Of a stretch of 64,000 nucleotides of DNA, positions 33,830-41,725 are shown piece after piece (within the stretch, counting starts at the first letter, position 1; each line of letters starts with the position of its first letter). The notes under the pieces are model-generated. The model was not told where the DNA came from, did no database searches, and saw only the letters and a list, made by a program, of their open reading frames with translations. Both the position numbers and the translations under genes were made by a program. Source of the DNA: Candidatus Edwardsbacteria bacterium RifOxyA12_full_54_48 (lineage in GTDB: Bacteria; Edwardsbacteria; AC1; EtOH8); the NCBI GenBank assembly GCA_001777915.1, contig MFFN01000004.1:489744-553743 (forward strand). Direction: 5' to 3'.

Positions 33830-35488
33830 CTATCCTCTAATTTTCTTCAAGCGTTCCTGGCTCTTTTTCAGATAATCCCGGGCCTTGGTATTCCCGGGGT
33901 CGGACGCCAGCAGCTTCTTGAAGGTGGCCACGGCCTTGTCGTATTCTTCGCTCATGTACTGCTTGACCCCGGTCTTATAAAGGGAGGCCACCTCCTCGGG
34001 GTTTAAGCCGGGCGCCTTGGGAGCCGGCTTTCTTTCCGGTTTGGGCTTTGCCACCACAGCCACCGGCGGCTTGGCCGGTTTCTGAACCACCGCCGGCTGG
34101 ACCGGCTTGGGCTTGGGAATGGGCTGCAGGACGATATTCTGAACGGATTCTTGCTTGTCGGTCAGGCTGATGCTGGCCTGAAAAGGCTGATAGCCGTCGG
34201 CGGCCACGCGTAGGTCGTATTTCTTGGGGGCGGCCAGGGTCAAGCTGAAACCGCCGGTAGCCTGGTCGTTGTGGTATCTGTCTCCGTTCCCGTTCAGGGT
34301 GATCACGGCCGGCACCGGCCGGCCGGTGCCGGCATCGGCCACCTGGCCCTTGATGATGCCCTCCCGGGGGCTGAGGGTCAGGTCCCAGGACTGCGATTCG
34401 CCGGATTTGACCTCCAGCTTCCGGTCAACCGTCCGGAAACCGTTGGCCATCACCTTGATATTATAGGTGCCGGGATTAAGTTTTAACTGATAGCTTCCGT
34501 TGGGCTGGCTGACCACCGCCGGCATATCGGTGCCGGGGAAGCTGATCATGCCCCTGATCGGCTGGTTGGTCTGGCGGTGTTTTATCAGGCCGGCGATGGT
34601 CCCGGGCATGATGATGGATCTGATAAGTCCGGCGGCGGCCGGAAAATCCAGCCCCAGAACCAACTGCCAGGAAGGAGTGGCCCTGGTCAGCCCGATGTCG
34701 GCGGCCAGGTTTACTCCCAATAAGGGAAGCGGCACAAAACGAAGCCCCGGGGTTATCCGGGCTTCGGTGCGATCGAAGCCCCGCCCGGAAAGTATCAAGG
34801 AATCCGGCAGGGAATCTTTCTTGGAGCCGATCCGCAGTTCGGCCGAGGTTTCCATGAAGGCCGAGAAGCGGTTGTTTATTTCATAATTGACACCCAGCCC
34901 GGCCGGCACCTGGGGGCGCTGGTCGCCGCGGGTCAAGAAACCCACGTTCACCAGGATGCTCATTTTATCCCGGGCCATATCTGTCAGCAGCTTGCCGCCG
35001 AAATCCACCTGGCCGGTCTGAGACGGGGAATCCTGAAATTTCTCTTTATCCATCGGAATGGTGACCATCGGCATAAAGGCCAGATCAACCATGCCGTCAT
35101 AAAGCTGGAGGCCGTATTTGGCGGCTATGGTAAAATCGCCGGGGCAGCCCAGGGTATTGTCCAGGCTGTCTCCGCCCGGGCTTTTTATGCTCCATTGCTC
35201 GGCATGGGCCAGGCCCACCACCATAAACGCCAGGTTATCCATCGGCGAATAGTTCACCAGGTTGTAGCTCCACAGGTCGTTATATGAATTATCGTCGCCC
35301 GGCAGATACGATACTTTCTGACCGCCGTAATTGGTGATGGTATTGAAGCTTCTGAAGCCAAAGCCCTGTCCGGCCTTGGCCGACTGCAGATGGATCAGGC
35401 CCGGGCCGCCCAGCAGGGGGAAACGGGCGGCCTGCGCGGCGGGCAGCGTCAGAAACAGGGATATTGTGATCAATAGATATTTTTTCAT
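33830..35488 (-). CDS. Outer-membrane-type barrel with CarboxypepD domains and a TPR tail (paralogue B)
   Basis: 552 residues with the same order of parts as its neighbour: signal peptide, barrel-like region beginning RFPLLGGPGLIHLQSAKAG, two CarboxypepD-like domains (TIAGLIKHRQTNQPIRG; GIIKGQVADAGTGRPVPA), Pro/Lys-rich linker and TPR tail (LYKTGVKQYMSEEYDKAVATF). The barrel halves are highly similar; linkers differ most. The stop is 9 bp before the next ATG, so both are on one transcript. The TPR would face the periplasm, possibly holding envelope partners. Lineage-specific family; no function known to me. Confidence 0.8.
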   Translation of the reverse strand: MKKYLLITISLFLTLPAAQAARFPLLGGPGLIHLQSAKAGQGFGFRSFNTITNYGGQKVSYLPGDDNSYNDLWSYNLVNYSPMDNLAFMVVGLAHAEQWSIKSPGGDSLDNTLGCPGDFTIAAKYGLQLYDGMVDLAFMPMVTIPMDKEKFQDSPSQTGQVDFGGKLLTDMARDKMSILVNVGFLTRGDQRPQVPAGLGVNYEINNRFSAFMETSAELRIGSKKDSLPDSLILSGRGFDRTEARITPGLRFVPLPLLGVNLAADIGLTRATPSWQLVLGLDFPAAAGLIRSIIMPGTIAGLIKHRQTNQPIRGMISFPGTDMPAVVSQPNGSYQLKLNPGTYNIKVMANGFRTVDRKLEVKSGESQSWDLTLSPREGIIKGQVADAGTGRPVPAVITLNGNGDRYHNDQATGGFSLTLAAPKKYDLRVAADGYQPFQASISLTDKQESVQNIVLQPIPKPKPVQPAVVQKPAKPPVAVVAKPKPERKPAPKAPGLNPEEVASLYKTGVKQYMSEEYDKAVATFKKLLASDPGNTKARDYLKKSQERLKKIRG

Positions 35489-35600
35489 GGTCCGTCTCCA
35501 AAATAGGGGTTGAGGGGCAAATGCCCCTTTGGGTTGTATGGAAAAATTACATAAAATACTACAACCCGAGTATCATAGATTAGCACATTTAGGCAATAAA

Positions 35601-35636
35601 TGTCAATATTGTTGACAAAATAAATTGCTTTATAAT
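35601..35636 (+). promoter_or_regulatory. Promoter/operator candidate upstream of mnmE
   Basis: TGTCAA-TATTG-TTGACA (35601-35617) is an inverted repeat, and TATAAT lies at 35631-35636. TTGTTG at 35609 is 16 nt from TATAAT, so a sigma70 promoter overlapped by a small palindrome is plausible. It sits in an AT-rich spacer between divergent genes. Confidence 0.45.
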
Positions 35637-35709
35637 AAGAACTTGCGTTTTTTCAGGATGGTCATTAATTTCTTGATTTTAATCCGAAGTTCCAGTATCA
35701 TTAAACTCT

Positions 35710-37092
35710 ATGGACCGCCACTTTATAGATGTGATGAAATCGAACCACACCATAGCCGCCATAGCCACCGGCCCGGGGCCGGCCGCCCTGGCCATGATCA
35801 GGATCTCCGGCTCGGATTCGGCCCGGATCGGCGACGCCATTTTCACCGGGAGCCTGAAACCATCGGCGATGGAAAGCCATTTACTGCATTACGGCCACAT
35901 CGTCGATGCCGGTGGAGCCCGGCTTGACGAGGCCATGCTGGTGGTTTTAAGGCCGCCGCATTCCTTCACCGCCGAGCAGATGGTGGAGATCACCTGCCAC
36001 GGGGGTGGGGCGGCGGCCGGAGCGGTCCTGGAGGCGGCCCTGGCGGCCGGCGCCCGGCCGGCCCGGCCGGGGGAGTTCTCGTTGCGGGCCTTTCTCAACG
36101 GACGGATAGACCTGGCCCAGGCCGAGGCGGTGTGCGACATCATCAATGCCCGGACCGGCACCGCCGCCCGGGCCGCGCTGGAAAGGCTCTCCGGGGGTCT
36201 CTCCCGCAAGATCGCCGCCGTCAGGGAGAGCCTGCTGGATGCGGCCGCCTTGGTGGAGTCCCTGATAGACTTTCCCGAGGAGGATATTCCTCCGGCCGAA
36301 TCCGGCAAATTGATAAATGATATCGACCGGGCAAGGGAGCAGATCGCCAGGGTCCTGGCCGGCAGCAAAGCCGCCATGGTATTAAAGGACGGGGCCCGGG
36401 TGGTCATCGCCGGCCGGCCCAACGTCGGCAAATCCAGCCTGTTCAACATGCTGCTTAAAGAAGAGAAGGCCATCGTCACCGAAACCCCCGGAACGACCAG
36501 AGATGTGCTGGAGGGCTGGATAGACATCGGGGGCATCCCCGTCCGCCTGTTCGATACCGCCGGCCTCAGGGATACGCTCGATGAGATCGAGTCCCATGGC
36601 ATGGAACGGGCCCGGGGCAAGCTGGAGCAGGCCGACCTGGTGCTGTTGGTGCTGGACGGGACCGGGCCGATGGACCAGGAGGATGAAAAGCTTTTATCCC
36701 AAACCGAAAAATATGCCCGTTTGATCCTGGTGAACAAATGCGACCTGTCGCAATCTCTGGTGAACGGCACTGGCGGATCGTGGCTGAAGATATCGGCCGT
36801 CACCGAAGAAGGTTTGCCGGAACTGGAGTCTTCCATTGTGGCCCGGCTTACCGACGGACAGGGCATCGAGCCCGGGGCCGCCTCGGCCGCCAATGCCCGG
36901 CAGGCGCAGCTGATGGGGGAATGCCTGAAGCACCTGGAAGTCGCCAGAAATGGCCTACAGCAGAAGCTGTCTTACGATCTTTTGGCCAGCGATCTCAAGG
37001 CCGCCATCGATGCTTTGGGCCAGATAACCGGCCAGACCATAGGCGATGATATTCTGGACAGGATCTTCGAAAAATTCTGCATAGGCAAGTGA
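35710..37092 (+). CDS. mnmE: tRNA modification GTPase MnmE
   Basis: 460 residues (ATG 35710; ATG 35734, giving MKSNHTIAAIATGPG, fits the family N-terminus better and may be the real start). Works with MnmG to install carboxymethylaminomethyl groups on wobble U34. N-terminal folate-binding domain (VEITCHGGGAAAG region), helical domain, inserted G domain with GRPNVGKSS, TETPGTTRD, DTAGLR and NKCD, and the C-terminal FCIGK motif with the conserved cysteine. mnmG is not in the window. Confidence 0.96.
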   Translation: MDRHFIDVMKSNHTIAAIATGPGPAALAMIRISGSDSARIGDAIFTGSLKPSAMESHLLHYGHIVDAGGARLDEAMLVVLRPPHSFTAEQMVEITCHGGGAAAGAVLEAALAAGARPARPGEFSLRAFLNGRIDLAQAEAVCDIINARTGTAARAALERLSGGLSRKIAAVRESLLDAAALVESLIDFPEEDIPPAESGKLINDIDRAREQIARVLAGSKAAMVLKDGARVVIAGRPNVGKSSLFNMLLKEEKAIVTETPGTTRDVLEGWIDIGGIPVRLFDTAGLRDTLDEIESHGMERARGKLEQADLVLLVLDGTGPMDQEDEKLLSQTEKYARLILVNKCDLSQSLVNGTGGSWLKISAVTEEGLPELESSIVARLTDGQGIEPGAASAANARQAQLMGECLKHLEVARNGLQQKLSYDLLASDLKAAIDALGQITGQTIGDDILDRIFEKFCIGK

Positions 37093-37166
37093 CAATAGTT
37101 ATTCGTTAATGGTTGATAGGGATATTTTTGCGAAATAAAAAGCAACATAATTAAAGGAGGAAAGCA

Positions 37167-38048
37167 ATGAAACGCCTGGCACGTTCACTGATCTTAGCCA
37201 TCATGGCCGCTCCCTCACTGTTGCTGGCCGAGCCATGGCAGGCCACCCTGGACGCCAACCTGCTGGCCACCCAGAACGCCTACAGCAACAGCTGGACCGG
37301 CGGGGAGGCCGGGGCCCTGTCCTGGGCCACCAACTGGAATTTTGTGGGGCAGAGACAGTTCAACGCCAGATGGCACAGCAAGAACACCATCAAGCTGGCC
37401 TTCGGACAGACCCACAGCCAGGAGCAGGAGAGCAAGCGCTGGATGAAGCCGGTCAAATCCACCGACCTGATCGATTTCGAATCTATGTGGCGGATGACCC
37501 TGGGGCTGTTCGTTGACCCCTTCGCCGCGGTCCGGCTGGAGTCGCAGTTCCTGGACGCCAGCCAGCCCGATAATATCCGTTACGGCAACCCCCTGAAATT
37601 CACCGAGAGTTTGGGCGCGGCCAAATCCCTCTTCAAGGAGAAGGACCGCGAACTGACCTTCCGGCTGGGCGCGGCCCTCCACCAGGAGGCCAACCGGGGG
37701 GTGATCATTGATCTGGCCGGAACCAAACAGGATTTTTCCAGCAACAACGGCGGCGCCGAGTTCGTGGCCGACTACAAGACCCCGGTGGGTTCCGACAAGA
37801 TATCCTTTGCCAGCAAGATGACGGTCTACAAGGCGGTGTTCAGTTCCCAGAAGGATGAATTGGCCGGGCTGCCCGGCCAGGATTACTGGAAACAGCCGGA
37901 CGTCGGCTGGGAGAACACCCTGGTGGCCAATATCAGCAAATACCTGATGGTCAACCTTTACCTGCAGATGCTGTACGACAAGGAGGTGGACCTGCGGACC
38001 CGGTTCAAGCAGACCCTGTCGCTGGGATTGACCTATTCCATCAAATAA
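37167..38048 (+). CDS. DUF3078-like outer-membrane protein
   Basis: 293 residues with a signal peptide (about 1-21, ending LLAEP). The mature chain has alternating beta strands, the NSWTGGEAGALSWATNWNF segment near the start and a KQTLSLGLTYSIK terminus, the pattern of DUF3078 barrel proteins first known from Bacteroidetes. Strong AAAGGAGGAAAGCA ribosome site. Function unknown; possibly a small porin-like barrel. mscL follows 21 bp later. Confidence 0.75.
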   Translation: MKRLARSLILAIMAAPSLLLAEPWQATLDANLLATQNAYSNSWTGGEAGALSWATNWNFVGQRQFNARWHSKNTIKLAFGQTHSQEQESKRWMKPVKSTDLIDFESMWRMTLGLFVDPFAAVRLESQFLDASQPDNIRYGNPLKFTESLGAAKSLFKEKDRELTFRLGAALHQEANRGVIIDLAGTKQDFSSNNGGAEFVADYKTPVGSDKISFASKMTVYKAVFSSQKDELAGLPGQDYWKQPDVGWENTLVANISKYLMVNLYLQMLYDKEVDLRTRFKQTLSLGLTYSIK

Positions 38049-38069
38049 TTTTTTAAAAGGATAAAGACC

Positions 38070-38531
38070 ATGTTCAAAGAATTCAAAGAATTCGCCCTGC
38101 GGGGCAACGTGCTGGACCTGGCGGTGGCGGTGATCATCGGCGGGGCCTTCGGCAAGATCGTGTCCTCCATGGTCAACGACATCATCATGCCCCCCATCGG
38201 GCGGCTGATGGGCAAGATGGATTTCAGCCAGCTGGTGATACCGTTGGCCAGGCCGCAGGGCATGGAATTCACCAAGATCACCCTAAAATCCGCCACCGAA
38301 GCCAATATTGCGGTCATCAAGATCGGCCTGTTCATCAACAATGTGATCGATTTTGCCATCGTGGCCTTGGTGATATTCCTGGTGATCCGGCTGGTCAACA
38401 AGCTCAAGAAGCAGCCGGTCCCGGTTCCGGCCCAGCCCACCACCAAGGAGTGCCCGTTCTGCTTCTCGGCCATAGCCCTCAAGGCGGTGCGCTGCCCCAA
38501 CTGCACCTCGGAGATCAAGCTTCCGGCGTAG
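38070..38531 (+). CDS. mscL: Large-conductance mechanosensitive channel
   Basis: 153 residues. Pentameric inner-membrane safety valve for osmotic downshock. N-terminal [30 protein letters not shown] (in outline) with TM1, TM2 ([25 protein letters not shown]), then an added C-terminal zinc-ribbon-like pair [18 protein letters not shown], a known variant in many bacteria. It has an AAAGG site. Confidence 0.95.
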   Translation: MFKEFKEFALRGNVLDLAVAVIIGGAFGKIVSSMVNDIIMPPIGRLMGKMDFSQLVIPLARPQGMEFTKITLKSATEANIAVIKIGLFINNVIDFAIVALVIFLVIRLVNKLKKQPVPVPAQPTTKECPFCFSAIALKAVRCPNCTSEIKLPA

Positions 38532-38580
38532 AACGATGGTATCATTGAATATACCGAAGCATAAACCGCTTTAGGAGATT

Positions 38581-39354
38581 ATGCCTTTTACCGCCGCCCA
38601 TCCCGCCATGATCCTGCCCATCAAGGCCAGATGGCCGAAATATTTCAGCCTGACCGCTTTGGTGGTGGGCAGCATGGCCCCGGATTTCGAGTTCTTCATC
38701 CGCTTCTATCCGCTGCGGGGGCCGGGCCATACCCTGCTGGGATCGCTGTATTTCAACCTGCCGCTGGTATTCCTGACGGCGCTGTTGTTCCATTATGTGG
38801 TGAAAAAACCCCTGATATATTGCCTGCCGGGATCCCTGGGCAGCCGTTTTTATGCGATGGCCGGGGACAGATGGTCCATCGCCACCCCCAGGAATTTTCT
38901 GGTCTTCACCTATTCAGCCCTAGCCGGCATGCTGACCCATTTCTTTCTGGACGCCTTCACCCACCCTTTGCAGATGTTCAGGGATCTGGCGCCGGTTTTG
39001 ATGAGCCACCTTTTCACCATTCGTTTTTACGGTGCGGAATATAAAGTGCCGGCCCATAATGCCATTCATCTGGCGGTGACGGCCATCGGCCTGGGGGTGA
39101 TCCTTTATTACATCATGAAATTGAAACCGGCCGCGGCCGGAGAGAAAAGAAGGATCGGACAGCTTTTCAAGTGGGCCTATTGGGGCTTTGGCCTGGCCCT
39201 GGCGGTAGCCATCACGGTCCTGCGCACCATTCAGATCAGGGGCCGCCCGGGGATCGGGTTTTTCGAGCACTACGGGGTCACCTTCCTGAGCGGTTTGATA
39301 CTGGGATTCCTGGCGGTATCCCTGGTTTACAGGGCTTTCCGGGAATTTCGATAG
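38581..39354 (+). CDS. DUF4184-family membrane protein
   Basis: 257 residues, about six TM spans. Starts MPFTAAHPAMILPIK, contains GSMAPDFEFFIRF and LTHFFLDAFTHP: the conserved H/D residues of the DUF4184 family, related to YdjM-like metal-dependent membrane hydrolases. No proven function. It lies after mscL; a terminator follows. Confidence 0.85.
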   Translation: MPFTAAHPAMILPIKARWPKYFSLTALVVGSMAPDFEFFIRFYPLRGPGHTLLGSLYFNLPLVFLTALLFHYVVKKPLIYCLPGSLGSRFYAMAGDRWSIATPRNFLVFTYSALAGMLTHFFLDAFTHPLQMFRDLAPVLMSHLFTIRFYGAEYKVPAHNAIHLAVTAIGLGVILYYIMKLKPAAAGEKRRIGQLFKWAYWGFGLALAVAITVLRTIQIRGRPGIGFFEHYGVTFLSGLILGFLAVSLVYRAFREFR

Positions 39355-39383
39355 CCCGGATCAGGGGCCACGGCCTGAAGCGA

Positions 39384-39411
39384 AAGCAAGCCAAATTTCG
39401 GCTTGCTTTTT
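39384..39411 (+). terminator. Rho-independent terminator
   Basis: AAGCAAGCC-AAATTTC-GGCTTGCTT gives a 9-bp stem with the T tract TTTTT at its foot, 30 bp after the DUF4184 stop. Confidence 0.85.
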
Positions 39412-39468
39412 GCGCTTTAAATATGATAGCCTATGATGTCTGGAACTGTTTCATGATAAAGGAGCCCC

Positions 39469-39837
39469 ATGGATGATAACAAGGTCAAGGAATTGCTGGG
39501 TGAGCTGGAGGCTTCTCTGGTAAACTCGCCCCACCTGGCGGTGATGATACTTGACAAGGACATGCAGATCGTCTGGCATAACAAGCGTTTCGGGGATGAA
39601 TTCGGAGAGTCCGGAGAGGTCGTCGGGAAGAGGTGTTTTGACATCACCGCCGCCGGAAAGCCCCATGCCGGATGTCCTTTGAAGGTCTCCCAGAAGGAGG
39701 GCAGGAACACCAAGGGGTATTTTGACATGGGTGACAAATTATTCTTCTTTCTGACCATTCCGCTAAAGGATGGCTATGCTGCCAAGGTGCATACCTATCT
39801 TCCCAAGGATGGGCAGGGGAAGATAGAGGAGATCTGA
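39469..39837 (+). CDS. Single PAS-domain protein
   Basis: 122 residues, soluble. One PAS fold: VMILDKDMQIVWHNKRFGDEFG (the typical first strand/helix), VVGKRCFDITAAGKPHAGCPL (a CF...H..C segment that may hold a haem or Fe-S/metal ligand, weakly), then the IPLKDGYAAKVHTYLP strands. No output domain, so it probably acts in trans. AAGGAG site present; the alpha/beta hydrolase gene starts 2 bp after its stop. Confidence 0.8.
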   Translation: MDDNKVKELLGELEASLVNSPHLAVMILDKDMQIVWHNKRFGDEFGESGEVVGKRCFDITAAGKPHAGCPLKVSQKEGRNTKGYFDMGDKLFFFLTIPLKDGYAAKVHTYLPKDGQGKIEEI

Positions 39838-39839
39838 CC

Positions 39840-40667
39840 ATGAACCCGGTTCTGGCGTCTATCTTGAGAATTGCTCTGGTATTGGTCTTTTTCCTGTGTT
39901 TGGGGTTGGTGCTTTTTTACCTATACCAGGACAAAATGATCTTTTATCCCCAGAAGATCAGCCAGGCCGAGGTCGAAGGCATAAGCAAGAACTTCAAAAA
40001 TGTTGAAGAAATAAGCCTGAAGGCAAAAGACGGGGTGGTTCTCAAAGGATGGTTTGTTAAAGACAGTACTGACGGCAGATCAAAAATACTGTTCTATTTC
40101 GGCGGCAACGCCGAGGAGGTTTCGTATCTGATAGAAAAAGCCCCGGAGTTCAAGGGCTGGTCTCTGGTTCTTTTAAACTACCGGGGATACGGCCAGAGCG
40201 GGGGCAAGGTGAGCGAAAGATCGCTTTATAGCGATGCGCTAGAGATATATGATCATTTTATCAACCGGAAGGATATAAAAGACCCCAAGATCGCGGTCAT
40301 GGGCCGGAGCATCGGCACCGGTGTGGCCACCTATCTGGCCAGCAAAAGAAAGGCCGATGCCGTGGTTTTGGTATCTCCATACACCAGCCTTAAAGATGTG
40401 GCAAAGGCGCATTATCCGTTTTTGCCAGTGGGATTGATACTAAAATATAAGTTCGATTCTATAAAGCGGGCTCCGGAGATCAAAGCATCGGGGCTGATCT
40501 TGGTGGCCACGGAGGACAGGACCATCCCGCCCCGGCAATCATACCAGCTGGCAGAAAAATGGGGCGGGAAGGTTAAGATAAAGGAATTTGCCGGGGCAGA
40601 CCACAACTCGCTCAGCGGAGACAGCGGGTATTGGGCGGCCATAACAGCGTTCTTGGACGGAATATAA
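39840..40667 (+). CDS. Membrane-anchored alpha/beta hydrolase (Bem46-like)
   Basis: 275 residues: an N-terminal TM span (about 7-29), then an alpha/beta-hydrolase. Oxyanion-loop NYRGYGQSGG, nucleophile elbow GRSIGTG (Ser about 157), acid in EDRTIPP and His in GADHNSLSG near the end. Similar to YfhR/Bem46 serine hydrolases of unknown substrate. It overlaps the control region of the PAS gene closely, suggesting one transcript. Confidence 0.88.
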   Translation: MNPVLASILRIALVLVFFLCLGLVLFYLYQDKMIFYPQKISQAEVEGISKNFKNVEEISLKAKDGVVLKGWFVKDSTDGRSKILFYFGGNAEEVSYLIEKAPEFKGWSLVLLNYRGYGQSGGKVSERSLYSDALEIYDHFINRKDIKDPKIAVMGRSIGTGVATYLASKRKADAVVLVSPYTSLKDVAKAHYPFLPVGLILKYKFDSIKRAPEIKASGLILVATEDRTIPPRQSYQLAEKWGGKVKIKEFAGADHNSLSGDSGYWAAITAFLDGI

Positions 40668-40685
40668 CTTTTATATAAGACAAGA

Positions 40686-41162
40686 ATGAGAACCAAGCCA
40701 AACATAATAATCCGTCTGGCTAGGAAAACCAACCTTAACGACTGGCTATTCATGCGCCGGGCGTTGTGGCCCGATTGTCCGCCCAAAAAACACCGGGAGG
40801 AGATGGCCCAGATCCTGGCCGACGGGAAGGACCAGCCGGCCTGGGTGGCCGAATCCCTTTCCGGGGAAATCATCGGCTTTCTGGAGGTCTCGGTCCGCAA
40901 CTACGCCGACGGGGTCGGCCGGCAGGATGTCGGCTATCTCGAGGGCTGGTATGTAAAACCCAAGTACCGCAAGCAGGGGGTGGGCCGGGCGCTGGTCAAA
41001 ACCGCCGAGGAATGGGCTGTCCGCAGTGGTTTTTCGCATATGGGTTCTGATACCTGGGTCGGAAATAGGGGCAGCTACAGAGCCCACCGGGCCATGGGTT
41101 ACCAGGATGTCGGCCGGGACGTGCATTTTGTTAAAAAATTAAATATCAAAAATAAAAGATAA
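40686..41162 (+). CDS. GNAT acetyltransferase resembling aminoglycoside 6'-N-acetyltransferase
   Basis: 158 residues. The N-terminus (DWLFMRRALWPDCPPKKHREEM) and YLEGWYVKPKYRKQGVGRALV / GSDTWVGNRGSYRAHRAMGYQDVGRDVHFVKKL match the AAC(6')-I pattern, where W-x2-LR-x2-LWPD, EG-x-[VY], R-x-x-G-V/I-G and SDT-x-x-[DG]N-x-x-S are conserved. Whether it acts on aminoglycosides or on an internal amine is unknown; many environmental relatives are untested. Confidence 0.75.
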   Translation: MRTKPNIIIRLARKTNLNDWLFMRRALWPDCPPKKHREEMAQILADGKDQPAWVAESLSGEIIGFLEVSVRNYADGVGRQDVGYLEGWYVKPKYRKQGVGRALVKTAEEWAVRSGFSHMGSDTWVGNRGSYRAHRAMGYQDVGRDVHFVKKLNIKNKR

Positions 41163-41184
41163 AATCTTTTATTAAGGAGGACCC

Positions 41185-41724
41185 ATGTTCGAAGGAAAGA
41201 AGGTCCGTTTAAGGGCCTATCGAAAAGAGGATATCCCGCAGGCCCTGGAATACATCAACGATCCCGAAGTGAAAAAGAACCTGGTGATAGGGATTCCCTT
41301 CCCCCTGAAACTGGAGGACGAGGAGAAGTTCTTCAATGACATGAGCGCGTTCAAGGATGCGTATTCGTTTGCCATAGAGACCTTGGACGGCTCGAAATAC
41401 ATCGGCGGCTGCGGGACAAACAAGGTCGATTGGAAGAACCGCTACGCCATGGTGGGCATATTCATCGGCGACGAGCAATACCGGGGCAAGGGGTACGGCA
41501 GCGATGCCATGAGGGTTTTATTGCGCTTCATCTTCGACGAGATGAACCTGGACAAGGTCAAGCTGGAGGTGTTCTCCTTCAACCAGCGGGCTATCAAAAG
41601 CTATGTTAAATGCGGCTTCCGCCAGGAAGGGGTGCTGCGGCAGGAGATATTCCGGGAGGGGAAATACCACGATGTGATCATGATGGGCATCCTGCGGTCG
41701 GAATGGGAGAAGCTGAACAGTTAG
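41185..41724 (+). CDS. GNAT acetyltransferase, RimJ/RimL-like
   Basis: 179 residues. GNAT_3-type fold: VRLRAYRKEDIPQALEYIND at the start, GIFIGDEQYRGKGYGSDAMRVLLRFIF (acetyl-CoA loop), then KVKLEVFSFNQRAIKSYVKCGFRQEGVLRQ. Relatives acetylate ribosomal protein N-termini or small amines such as spermidine. TAAGGAGGA ribosome site. Confidence 0.88.
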   Translation: MFEGKKVRLRAYRKEDIPQALEYINDPEVKKNLVIGIPFPLKLEDEEKFFNDMSAFKDAYSFAIETLDGSKYIGGCGTNKVDWKNRYAMVGIFIGDEQYRGKGYGSDAMRVLLRFIFDEMNLDKVKLEVFSFNQRAIKSYVKCGFRQEGVLRQEIFREGKYHDVIMMGILRSEWEKLNS

Positions 41725-41725
41725 T

